The notes: a model not told the origin generated them from the letters alone. Shown: positions 49,201 through 59,427, counted from the first letter of the stretch. The stretch: 64,000 bases of DNA from Artemisia argyi (GCA_030686995.1 CM060691.1:86239055-86303054); one strand, 5' to 3'. Numbers and translations are program-made.

Positions 49201-49526
49201 GAAAATGCTGTTATGATGATATGCAGACTATCTCCACTCCGTATGCAGTGTTCTTAACACTAATGAAATGAATTCGCACCTAAACCAATCCGGTTACGCG
49301 AATTTGAATACCCGTAAACTAAATTTACGATGAAATGAGTAATGCATGTGAATGATGAAATCTTTTCCCGCAATGAATAGTGTTTAGTGAATAGTAAAAT
49401 TTTTGAATGCTTCTCGGAATGTCAAACTGACACCAAAAATGATGAATAGTAAACTGATGAATAGTGTTTTGATGAATAGTGTTTTTCCAAAGTTCGGGAA
49501 ATGACCTGAAATGGTGAGTTGTGACA
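46233..49526 (-). repeat. 5' LTR of C
   Basis: Partner of 41129-44424. Differences seen include 47015 (C; T at 41911), a G/A in aatact(a/g)ggtaa, a C/T in aaaacg(c/t)taaatg, a G/C in atctcca(g/c)tccg, and the (AT)n length near 42440/47540. Confidence 0.92.
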
Positions 49527-49531
49527 GCTAA

Positions 49532-50077
49532 TGACATGGACCATGCAGCCTGATGGTCAGCATCGTACTGAGCGAGTTCAGTAGCATTCAAGTCTGCAGC
49601 AGTTTGTAACCTCATAATCCCTGTTGAGTCAGCAAGAATTATCATTTTGTATGGACCATTTTGAATGGAATTAAGCATGAGATCTGCAGCAGGACGATCT
49701 GTGAGCCATTGTAAAAATCTCCGTTTCCAAACAGTATACGTTCCTGGTAGCAACATTGGAGGCCTTGATTCATTGCCAAAGAGCAGAACATGATCAATGA
49801 GGGAGCTGTGACTTTGTTGTAGATGATACTGTTGTTGATGAGAATATTGGTGAGGAAGGTAGTTGGAAGAATGTCCTATTGCTGATGACTGTTGCTGATG
49901 AGAATATTCATGAGAAAGGTAGTTGGAAGATTGTCCTATTGCTGATGACTGTTGCTGATGAGAATATTCATGAGGAAGGTAGTTGGAAGATTGTCCTATT
50001 GCTGATGACTGTTGCTGATGAGAATATTCATGAGGAAGGTAGTTGGAAGAATGTGATTGAGACATTGTTGATGACAT
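49532..50077 (-). CDS. Gag of D, N-terminal part
   Basis: Start taken at the Met at 50077 (MSSTMSQSHSSNYLPHEY); the frame is open to 50224, but that stretch is hydrophobic leader-like sequence without support. Four tandem 20-residue units NYLPHEYSHQQQSSAIGQSS (60-bp DNA period, 49850-50055) come first. The gag core HVLLFGNESRPPMLLPGTYT, WKRRFLQWL and IQNGPYKMII then leads to ELAQYDADHQAAWSMSLA, where element C interrupts. Confidence 0.75.
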
Positions 50078-50899
50078 TTCTCTCCCCCTTGATTGTTGCG
50101 ACGTAATCGAAATAATCAAAGAAAATGTCACACTCAAGGTCGAAATAGTGAAATCAGATTTTCCCTCCAAAATTAATTTGAAATTTTTTTGTTCCAAAAT
50201 TTTGAAAATCACTATAAAATGCAATTTAAAGGTTGCAAGAAAAATTTGAGTTTCAAAAATTTTACTGCCAAATTTTACCGAAAAAATTTGAATTTTGGCC
50301 TAAAAATTTGAATTTTGGGCCAAAATTTTCACTGTTAAACCAAAATTTGAATTTCGCGTAAAAATTGAACGTTTAATCTCCTGTAAAAATTAAATTTTAC
50401 TCAAATTTTCCCGCCAAAAAACTTTTTTTTTTTTTTTTTTTTTTTTTAAGAAGATAGTAAGGAGAGATTTAGAAAGAAAAAATTTTTAGAAAGAAACTTG
50501 TGTAATATTGGATCTTGTAGAAAGTGTAGAATTAACCAATTATCGAGAAACAAGGTTTTCGAAAACTTTGCAGGTTATCGAAAAAGATAAGATTTCGAAA
50601 CTTTTAAGGTTTTCGAAAAACTAAGATTTCGAAAATTTTCAGGTTTTCGAAAAAAAACTAAGATTTCGAAACTTTTCAGGTTATCGAAAAAAAATGAGAT
50701 TTCGAAACTTTTCAGGTTTTCGAAAAACTAGAATTTCGATAACTTTGTGATTTCGAAAAAAAATGTGTATTTTTTGCGAAAAAACACAAAAATTGCGAAA
50801 CACAGTTTTCGAAATTATACAATTTCGAAAACTTTCCCAAAAGTCGAAGTACTTAACTTTCTTATACAAGAAAGAAAATACCGAGTCCTACACCTAACA
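50078..50899 (-). other. Leader of D with TTTCGAAA-based repeats
   Basis: Non-coding. A run of about 20 T lies at about 50425-50447. Between about 50545 and 50830, five to six degenerate units of some 35-38 bp built on aagatttcgaaacttttcagg are in tandem; each contains TTTCGAAA or close variants. No primer binding site is found, so the 5' LTR and primer site of D are lost. Confidence 0.65.
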
Positions 50900-51598
50900 A
50901 TTCTAAACTCACTATGGCGGATAATTCTAAGGTAAAAGCAATGGGAGAAGTAAAAAATGTGAGAGTTCAAATTGGTTATCAAGCATTCTTGGCGGATTTT
51001 CTTATGTTGGATGTTGTGGTTGATAAGGAACTACCTTTGTTGTTAGGTAGACCATTTTTAAGAACTTGTGGAGCTATAATAGATATGGGAAAAGGTACCA
51101 TGACAATTGATGATGGAGTTCTTAAGAATACTTACTATCCAAAGCCTAGAGGGGGTAGTAATGGAGATGATAATGATGAGGACCAAGAGGAGGATTACCT
51201 TGGTTGCTTTGAAGTAGGAAGGGATGAAGATGGTAGACCAAAGTTTGGTCCATGCACACCTAGTTTCTTTGATATTGAAGATGAAATGGAAAGATCTCTA
51301 GCAATGGAGGCTTTCTTTAATCCTTTTAAAAATATTTTTGTGTTTAACAAGTTGACAGATTTTCTTGGATCTTTACCGGTCCAATTGAAGAATTTGGAAT
51401 GGGGTTCCGAAGGACATAGCATTTACAAAAGAGAAGAATGAGATGGTGATTGGCATTGCAAATTTGATATCACATGTCCTAGTGGAAGGAACTTTGCAAG
51501 AACTTTCAAAACTCAAAAGACAACTAGGAAGTTGGCAAACAAGTATCGTGGAGAAGACATTCTTAGGAATGAATATTTCTATGGATGAAGAAGAATGA
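50900..51598 (+). pseudogene. B protease-like region, second part
   Basis: Continues the retropepsin unit cut at 32495: KAMGEVKNVRVQIG, FLADFLMLDVV, then LPLLLGRPFLRTCGAIID, the conserved C-terminal half with LLGRPF (51041-51058). After about 80 residues of acidic sequence the frame ends at 51441; it continues one frame over from about 51430 to a stop at 51596-51598 (EMVIGIANLISHVLVEGTL). No RT follows. Confidence 0.75.
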
Positions 51599-51910
51599 TC
51601 ACAAGAATAAAGCACACCTTGTGCTAGTTTGTTTGTTTCGTATTTTTATTTTTCATGCATTTTATTTTATGTTTTTAAGTTTTATGCATTTCAAGTTTGA
51701 ATGAGACTATCTATCTATTTGTTTATCTATCTATTTATCTTTTTATTTAGTTTTAGTTTTAGTTTTTAGAGTTTAAGTTATGTTTTAGTTTTAAGTTTAG
51801 AATTAGAAGTAGATGACCAAAATTTTTGGTAGACAAAGTGTGTTGAAATACAAGTTAATAAGTTTAAGAAAAGAGAAAAGCTACTAGTACTTGTTTCAAG
51901 TCAAGTAGTG

Positions 51911-51965
<55 letters not shown>

Positions 51966-52124
51966 GAAAAATCAATTTCATACCAACCGATTCGGATGGA
52001 TTCACTAAGCCAAAATTTTCAAAAACTTAAGAAAAACACATACACACAATCCACCAAAAATTGGGGTTAAAAATTCAACCATAAGAAGTTGTTAGAAGGT
52101 TGCAGGAGTGATAATTAATCATCA
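51599..52124 (+). other. B spacer between protease remnant and ORF1
   Basis: Non-coding; stands where RT, RNase H and integrase would be in a full Athila element. An A run of about 50 lies at 51910-51960, followed by one accgattcgg palindrome word. Confidence 0.65.
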
Positions 52125-54317
52125 ATGGCATCAAGTCAAGTAAGTTATATCATTAATTTTGTTCAATTAAGTTTTAATTCGGATGATTGAAATTAGGTCA
52201 CGAATTGGGTATTTTTGAATTAGTTCGAATTGAGATGTAATATTTCAGGGATAAGTGATTAGATGATAGGAGAAGGTGTTGCAAAAAGAATTAGATCAAT
52301 TGGTTAAGTTTTGAGTAAGAATTCATTGATTGAATTTTCGGATTGAATTGGGTATAATTTTTGGAGCTAGTTTATTTGCAATTGATGAATCCCAGAAGTT
52401 ATATGATTGATAATTAGTGATGTTAGGTTATTGCATTGTTGATTAGAACACTATTTGGGAGATTTTTAGTAGATGATGTTCTTGGTTTTTATAGAATCAT
52501 TGGGTTGATGATTGGAAATGTTAGGAATGATTGTTAGGAGAGTTTGGATGTTTAGAAGTACTCAAGAATGAGAAATTACAAGTTAGAAAGAAGTTCGGAT
52601 TGATTGGGAAACGTTTAGGATAGATTGGAAATGAATTTGGTTTGCAGAAAACTCCAACCGAATCGGTTGCGAGTTGATACCGATCGGTTGGGAGTGTGCC
52701 AAAGTGCAACCGATTCGGTTGGATGTCAAACTGATCGGTTTGTCGCCTCGGAAAATTTTTTGACAAATTTTTAAAACGTGTTTTCTAGTTTCTAAATTGA
52801 TTGATATTAGTTCTTATACTTATATACTAACATAATTTGAGATTTATTTCAGGGAAATGTTGGAAGATTGGGCCGAAATCCGATTGTTAATAAGTATTTG
52901 AAAAGGAACGAGCGAAAAAGGGTTACTTTCAGTTTGAAACCGGACTCGAATGAGAATGTCAAGTTTTCTCATGTGCAATACAAAGATGACAAGAATGCGT
53001 ATAGAGAACGTCTTTCAAAACTGCAAGAGAGGAAGATTGCTAAGCCTAGGTTGATTGATTGGGAATTGCTTGAGGAATATGAATGTGAAGATCAATTAAG
53101 GAGTATGATGACTATGGTTTATGTGTATCCTGGTGACGGAGATAGATTTGAAGATTATTCATGGGAAAGAGCTTTTAGTATTCGTGAAGATGTTTACAAG
53201 GAATGGTGTTTGGAGTTCTTTTCTACATTCTATTTTGATAGAACAGTAAATGATGTGCTTGGAGATGTTTGTGTCTGGTTTAGGTTGTGTGGTCGCGAAC
53301 ATGCTTTATCTTTGCCGAATTTTGTAGTTTCACTTGGTTTGTATGAGGAGAGTGAGATTCAACATAGGTTGTTTGGACCACATTTTGTGAGTTTAGCTAG
53401 AGGTAATGATCAATACACGGGTATTGATGAGTATTGGAATAGAATTGGTGATCCAACTTGTCTTAGGAGAAATGCTTCTAGGATTAGGAATCCATTGTTG
53501 AAGGTTTTACAAAAGTTTATTTCTTGGGGATTGATACATAGGAGTGGTGGACAAGACAAGTGTAGTCAATCGGACCTATGGGTGATGAAGTTGTTGGAGG
53601 AAGACAAGAATGGAAATGTGGCATGGATTATTGTCGAGTATCTTTCGAAGAGAGCACCGGGGATTAAGAAACAAAGTGATGTCTGTAGAGGTCATTATGT
53701 GACCATGTTGGCTAAAAATCTTGGGTATTTTAATGATGAGGAGTTGAGGAAGTGTAGAGTGAAATTGGAGAGTGAGTTTTGGGATGCTTTTAGTTTTGGG
53801 AAAGCATTGGATAGGATTAACAAGACTTTGGGACCTTGGATCGAACCAAGTGTGGGGGCACAATCCGGAGCTTATACGGGAGCACCTTCACAACCTCAAA
53901 TGGGGAGTTTTCCGGGTAGTACTCAAAGTGGTTTTGATTCAGTATGGGGTGATTGGAACCGTGAATTAAATGCTATTAAGTGTAGGGATGTTTGGAGAGA
54001 TTCGATGCAAATGAGGACTAATTATAACTATGATTATCCCATGCCTATGATCCAACATTTGGCACAAGATGCCAATTATGAGGTACCTCCCTACAACCCA
54101 CCAAATGTTCCACCATACCCTTTACCGTATTCTCCATATCTTGGACCATACCCCTATCCTTATCCTGGTTATTCACCATTTCCCGAGCCATATCCTCCAT
54201 ATGGTAGACTTCCCGAGTATGGTAGTTCAGGTGTTAATGTGGGTGGACCAAGTTTTAATCCTGGAGGATCGAGTTATGATGTTGGTGGTTCGTCATCAAG
54301 AGCTAGAAAGAAGAAGA
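52125..54317 (+). CDS. ATHILA ORF-1-like protein of B (spliced; C-terminus beyond element E)
   Basis: A 15-base first exon (ATGGCATCAAGTCAA, 52125-52139) is followed by an intron 52140-52852 with donor GTAAGT, branch-like CTAAC at 52827-52831 and acceptor TTTCAG. Exon 2 is open for 488 codons from 52853 to the E insertion. It begins GNVGRLGRNP with a basic stretch, then has an alpha-rich domain: DYSWERAFSIREDVYKEWCL, FFSTFYFDRTV, VWFRLCGREHALSLPNF, then LARGNDQYTGIDEYW, SQSDLWVMKLLEED and APGIKKQSDVCRGHYV. That order resembles the ATHILA ORF-1 family (Pfam PF03078, from memory). It ends in a Pro/Tyr-rich tail and a basic RARKKK cluster. The location after the pol position is that of the env-like gene of Athila. 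No signal peptide or membrane segment is obvious, so a viral envelope function is not supported. Confidence 0.75.
52140..52852 (+). other. Intron of the B ORF1 gene
   Basis: 713 bp, GTAAGT...TTTATTTCAG, branch word CTAAC 22-26 bp before the acceptor. Contains the cgatcggttgg palindrome words of the B family (52655-52745) and a copy of the cctcggaaaattt block also found in the leader. Confidence 0.7.
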
Positions 54318-54736
54318 TGTTAAGAATCGTTTAAGCCCAATCTAGGATAATAGAACAATGATTGATATGCAGCGGAATAACAATAATAAACACAATCAAA
54401 GTTACCAACAAGGTTTTTTTCTAATGAAGAATGATCCTCTATGGATCTCTATTCCTCTCTATTGAAAGTGTTTTCAAGAACTGTAATAAAAACAATAAAA
54501 CTATGTTCCTTTTATAAGCATAAGGAACCCTAATAGACAATCATATTAAATCAATACATATCACTACCTAATATAGTTCATGCATATCCTAACAAATAAA
54601 TACTAAAGATACAGATTAATAATATCCGTAGAAATAAGTCTTCAGCAGGAACACTATGTCAGCAGAAACCATCTATAGCTTCAGCAGAATCCTGTCAGTA
54701 GAACTTCATCAGTAGGAACTTCCAAAATTCCTTACA
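54318..54736 (-). repeat. 3' LTR of E
   Basis: Directly followed by the tract complement atcctcccct. Confidence 0.93.
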
Positions 54737-55811
54737 ATCCTCCCCTAATCTTGAATTTGACATGGTTAAGTTCAAGATTCCAGATAGAGCTTTAGCTTCG
54801 AAAGTGTGAGAATTGAAACTTTAATAAGTGCAGCAAAATAAAGTAACCAGTAGCAACCAACCCTATATATCAGTAGCAACTAGTAACCATCTTTGAAGAA
54901 CAAGGAACCATAAGCAACTTCAACCTATCAGCAGCAACATGAACCAGCAGCAACATAAGTAGATTTGATGAGCCTTTACCAAGTAGCTACTCACTCCTGG
55001 GCTAGCTAGTCCTTTGGTGGAATCATGACATCACCCTGGTGAACTAATAACCAGTTCAACACTTAGAATGTGAATCATCGGTGTGTTGAAATACCCTAAT
55101 GATTTTTGGCAAATCATCACAGCCATAAACGGATTTGACATGTCTTTACCTGTAGCCGTTTGCTCAGGACTAGCCAATTCTTGGGTTACCCAATAGGGCA
55201 TCACCCATGGTGAATTGATGACCATTTCAACTCTCAGCAATGAAGCATAGGTGAGTTGAGTACCCTATGGTTTTAAGCAAACCATTACAGCTATCAACGG
55301 AATTTAGATGTATTTACCAAAAACCGTTTGCTTTTAGACTAGCCAACTCTTTGATGGAATGCTGTCATCATCATGGTGAGCTGATTACCAGTTATGGATT
55401 TCCGCAGCCTTTACCACAAGCCATAATCTTGTGGGCTAGCCAACTCTTATGTCAGTAAGACATGGTGAGTTAATAACCATGTGTTGTGTGGTAATTAACC
55501 AACACCAAAACCTGCAAACAAGATAAAACAAAAACTATACAACTCTAAGGTTTTTTTTTTTTTTTTTTTTTTGTATTATTATTTTTTTTATTTATTTATT
55601 ATTTTTTTTAAATAAAAATAAAAGAAAGAAACAAATAGAAATATGAAATATATAAAATATACCATCAATCAGCAGGGACCAAAGAAACATGTAGTGTCAG
55701 CAGAAACACTAAGCCTCCCCTTAGGCGTATGAGGATCCAACAGCTGCAAAAATGGTTAAAATACATAGAATACAACAATAAGCCTCCCCTTAGGCTTATG
55801 TCTCCCCTCAA
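54737..55811 (-). other. E 3' region with hairpin and degenerate tandem repeats
   Basis: AATCTTGAA (54747-54755) and TTCAAGATT (54771-54779) form a perfect 9-bp stem touching the polypurine tract. Four degenerate units (about 54961, 55130, 55300 and 55395) share, in order, tttacc, gctagcca or ctagccaa, ctcttgggtt-like sequence, catggtga and taaccagtt. A T-rich run lies at about 55551-55620. No protein is supported. Confidence 0.65.
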
Positions 55812-57430
55812 TCAGTGCACCTGACAAGAACTATTGTTCTTGGGTACCCAGAATGAACTTTTCCTCTTATGTGTCCAAGAACAACCTGTTGAGGGCTTAA
55901 CACCATTATCCCATCTTGTCCCCCACCCCATATACATTGGGTTAAAATAATTAGGCCAAAAACCATTCTGAAAGTAAGTGCTAGTAGGTATGTAGAATGG
56001 TTTAGCAACATGTCTTTTCCAACCGGCTAGAAAAGGTCTACCAGCAGAAACTGGCTTACCAGCAGGAACGTGTCTGCTGGTTTTTACATGTGCTTGTGGA
56101 ACATATGGGGGAATAGCACTAACACTGGTCCACATTGGTCTAGGTCTCTTTTGATCAACACTCACACCCAGTCTTTTCTCATGGTAATCACAGTCTTTAA
56201 TAAGATGAGACTTACTACCACACACAAAACAAGATTTCTTCTTAACATTACTTGCCTTTTTATTAAACCAACCAGTCTTATTACAAGAAGTCCTAGAATT
56301 GTATATATTCTTATCAAATTTATTACAAGTGAAACTAGGTAAATCTTGAACAACAATGGGTTCTTGTTTAGGTGCCCTAACATTGGATTCAATCTCAACT
56401 TTACTCTTAGATGTAGAAACACTAGAAGTAGGAGTAAAGGAGGTAGACTCAGTTGAGATGGACTCTGAGCTTTTAACATTAAAAGCACTTGGGGTAGAGA
56501 CATTGACCTTGGAAGACTTGTCACTTGAATCACATGAGGCATAGTCAGCAGACTTACAATCAGGGTTTGGCAAGTCACTTGACTTTTTGCCAAATAGATG
56601 GTGTGATCCATCAAAGTCTTTTTGAGGAGAGCTAGGCATAAACTCACCTCTAATAGGTCCAGGGACAGCATGCAATTCTCCTTCTTTAACATAATTTGCT
56701 AAGCCTGCTGGTGTAGATTTACCCATATCATTCCTTGCCTCTAAACCAACATATTTTTTAAAACCTAAACCTATCCCAGAGTTGACAGCTTGACTACCAT
56801 AAAGACAGCTAGCTAAATTATCTCCTGATATTAACCACTCTTTATGCCTAGTACTTCTTTATCCAATTTCTCTTGCAAAACACTTTTCTCAGACTCAATT
56901 CTAGCTTTTTCTTTTTTAGAAAACTTTAATTCATTGCTAGTACATTCTAAATCTCTACTTAAAACTCTAATCTTTTCCTCATATGCTAATTGATTTTGTT
57001 GAAACCATACCTTCTGTTGTTCTAAAGTTTTAAAAGCTTCTTTGTATGTTTGAGCTTCAATAAAACAAGTATTATATTTTGGTTTCATCTCATCATAAGC
57101 TTTTTTAAGAGTTTTATATTTAGAATCACAATCACAAGGAGAATTATGTACCTGAGAAATGCTCATAAAGGCAACTTGATCATGCTGATCCTTTGTAGGA
57201 CAGCTTGCCAGCAATCCACTCTGCTCATAACCAGAAGCTTTATCATTATCAGGCTCATGTTCCTCACCTTGTATCTTATGTCCAGCAACCTTTTCCCTCA
57301 CTTGAGTGGCACATCTTTCCTTATCTTTTCCATCATCTTGTGACCTGTCTACCCTAGAACGAATAGGTAGCAAGTTTCTAACTTTCATGACAAATGTCTC
57401 AAGAGAATCATCTGATCCGAATGAAGTCAT
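55812..57430 (-). pseudogene. Gag of copia element E (one frame change)
   Basis: Starts MTSFGSDDSLETFVMKVRNL at 57430. Residues 60-199 include a CDCDSKYKTLKKAYDEMK block and a long coiled coil (KVWFQQNQLAYEEKIRVL...). Near 56845 the frame shifts by one; the second part runs to 55812 and carries a serine-rich region, the CCHC knuckle CFVCGSKSHLIKDC (about 56200-56240), aromatic-rich sequence and the end SSFWVPKNNSSCQVH, where copia gag normally passes into protease. The N-terminal UBN2 gag core is absent. It would bind element RNA through the knuckle. Confidence 0.75.
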
Positions 57431-58896
57431 TTTACAAAAATAATAATAACCCTCGTTTTATTCCCAGTTGAGTACTACAGATTAGTCTCACGAAAAACCA
57501 CAAGCACAAGCAGCAATAAATTCAACCAATCACCATGCAATAAATATACCACAACGAACCCACTGATATAGCAAAATTAAACCTTTTGACTAATGCTTTA
57601 AATAAACCCAATAGCAGTAAAAATATATGACCAATCATAAAGTTTAGTGATCAGCAAAAACGAATAACAGAATCAGGAGGAACCAAATCAGTAGCAATTG
57701 ATCAGTAGAATCAATACAACGAACAGCAGCAACCAATAATGAAATCAGCAGTAACGAGTATGATCCGCAGAAACAAAAGGAACGTACAGCAGCAACCAAA
57801 TGGACCAGTAGAAATTAATAAATCCAGCAGTAATACAGATATTCGACCAATCAAATGTAGTACGAGGTGAAGTTAATAGTGCTGGCCAATTAAGTAAAAT
57901 ACGAGATTGAATGCTCTATTACAAATCCCACGTGAAGAATTGTACCACTTGCAATAATGACCAATCAGCAAATACCCTTCACCGACCCTTATTAATTAGT
58001 ACGAGGATAGTCTCACCACACGACAAACAATTCTTGGCTAAATATCAATACTGCCGACTCATACATTCATTCATTAATCAATAACTATCTCTAATCAATG
58101 ACACCGACCCACTAAATTGCCTTGACCAATCCAATACTTAGCAATCAGTAGTACCAAATCTTGACAAGAATAAAATATCAGCAATGACCCATCTTTAATA
58201 CTTCAAACTTGAAAACGACAGATCATAGAAACTTTAAAATATTACCACCAATTGTAACAAACCAATGGTAAAACCTCAGCAGCAACAACGTTGACCAATT
58301 TATTAATTTAAAGCCCCACACAAAGTTAATCAACAGCAGCAGTTACGAGATAAAAACCAGCCCCACTTTCGACAATAAAATAATAACCAGTTGCCTTATG
58401 AACTCAGTATACTGAAAACTTTGAGAAAGAATAATAATACTGATTCACAATTAACTTCGACCAAACACAGATCAACTAAATAAATATATAGTGTGCAGAA
58501 AATGACAGATCTACAATTCGCAACAATCTGTTATTCTTCTTTCTCAAACCAATAGCAAATACGCAAAGTGGAATCCAAACAAATATATATTATAAGAATG
58601 TTTCAATAATCCTCCATCAATACATATACGACAAACCACAATTAAACCACCATTAATGCATTGACCTTATTCAATTGAATGAGTACGAGGTAATAGAATT
58701 TATATTCTTCCAATTCAATTAAACTAATTAATAAATATACCACTGACCTTGATGAAGAATTAAATTAACCAATGAGTACCAATTAACTTGTACGAGATAT
58801 CTTCTCACAGCAGTTTTATACGACAACAAAAAAACTTCTTCGAGACAGATCTCTTCGACAATAAACCTTGTAAACCCTAGATATCGAGCCCCCTGT
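57431..58896 (-). other. Leader of E, non-coding
   Basis: About 1.5 kb between primer site and gag. Rich in cagcag, cagtag and cagcaac words in no fixed period. Short pieces such as ccaatcagcag and gtacgag recur. No ORF of interest. Confidence 0.65.
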
Positions 58897-58910
58897 GCTC
58901 TGATACCAAT

Positions 58911-59330
58911 TGTTAAGAATCATTTAAGCCCAATCTAGGATAATAGAACAATGATTGATATGCAGCGGAATAACAATAATAAACACAATCAAAGTTACCA
59001 ACAAGGTTTTTTTCTAATGAAGAATGATCCTCTATGGATCTCTATTCCTCTCTATTGAAAGTGTTTTCAAGAACTGTAATAAAAACAATAAAACTATGTT
59101 CCTTTTATAAGCATAAGGAACCCTAATAGACAATCAATATTAAATCAATACATATCACTACCTAATATAGTTCATGCATATCCTAACAAATAAATACTAA
59201 AGATACAGATTAATAATATCCGTAGAAATAAGTCTTCAGCAGGAACACTATGTCAGTAGAAACCATCTATAGCTTCAGCAGAATCCTGTCAGTAGAACTT
59301 CATCAGTAGGAACTTCCAAAATTCCTTACA
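58911..59330 (-). repeat. 5' LTR of E
   Basis: Partner of 54318-54736; next to the primer site at 58897-58908. Confidence 0.93.
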
Positions 59331-59335
59331 GAAGA

Positions 59336-59427
59336 GACGAGTGGTAGACGAGGACGATGAAGAAGATGTTGATGAGGATGAAGAGGAAAGCGAGGACGAG
59401 TTCGTTCGTTCGGATGTGAGTTATTGA
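59336..59427 (+). CDS. ORF1 of B, C-terminal tail after element E
   Basis: Leaving out E and one GAAGA copy, the frame from 54317 continues here to a TGA at 59425-59427. The tail extends the basic cluster and then turns strongly acidic (Asp/Glu run). ORF1 was therefore open over its whole length when E arrived. The basic cluster could be a nuclear signal or RNA-binding tail (inference). Confidence 0.75.

Larger units (their letters stand above)
41129..49526 (-). mobile_element. LARD-like Ty3/gypsy element C (8.4 kb, 3.3-kb LTRs)
   Basis: LTRs 41129-44424 (3296 bp) and 46233-49526 (3294 bp) start TGTCACACCCCC and end TTGTGACA, flanked by GCTAA (41124-41128 and 49527-49531). The 1.8-kb interior encodes nothing recognisable. 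Orientation is set by the primer-like word GGTACCAGAGC (minus, about 46216-46227) and the polypurine tract at 44425-44441. The GAACTTCG/CGAAGTTC hairpin beside that tract is like that of Tekay-type chromoviruses (from memory). I count only about four substitutions plus (AT)n length changes between the LTRs. Confidence 0.9.
32496..50899 (-). mobile_element. Ty1/copia element D, gag-bearing deletion derivative, carrying element C
   Basis: Left end is a 354-bp LTR with polypurine tract (minus orientation), then a 4.2-kb 3' region, an RNase H remnant, an integrase-RT linker remnant, a large gag, and an 0.8-kb leader. The right border (CACCTAACA, 50899) has no LTR, no primer site and no target duplication with the left flank. 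Together the outer ends read TGTTAGGT ... ACCTAACA. Protease, integrase core and RT are deleted. Element C (41129-49526) sits in gag. About a dozen bases of the host B protease frame seem to be missing at the right border. Confidence 0.8.
54318..59330 (-). mobile_element. Non-autonomous copia element E (5.0 kb)
   Basis: LTRs 54318-54736 (419 bp) and 58911-59330 (420 bp) start TGTTAAGAATC and end TTCCTTACA, flanked by GAAGA (54313-54317 and 59331-59335). The primer site TGGTATCAGAGC is at 58908-58897 and the polypurine tract at 54737-54746, both minus. The interior has a gag (57430-55812) and no pol. LTRs differ by about two substitutions and one indel. Inserted in ORF1 of B. Confidence 0.93.

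Noticed and set aside
49850..50055. Regular 60-bp repeats resembling a CRISPR array
   Set aside because: Repeat and spacer are not separable, the units are contiguous and in frame with the D gag; the context is a plant retrotransposon.
51910..51960. Poly(A) run as the end of a processed pseudogene or LINE
   Set aside because: Lies inside element B between protease and ORF1, with no retrogene upstream and no flanking duplication.
52125..54317. ORF1 of B as a true viral envelope gene
   Set aside because: No signal peptide, membrane segment or Cys pattern of an envelope protein; only its position is env-like.
54069..54323. 84-codon His/Ile-rich ORF
   Set aside because: Shadow of the Pro/Tyr-rich tail of ORF1 in another frame.
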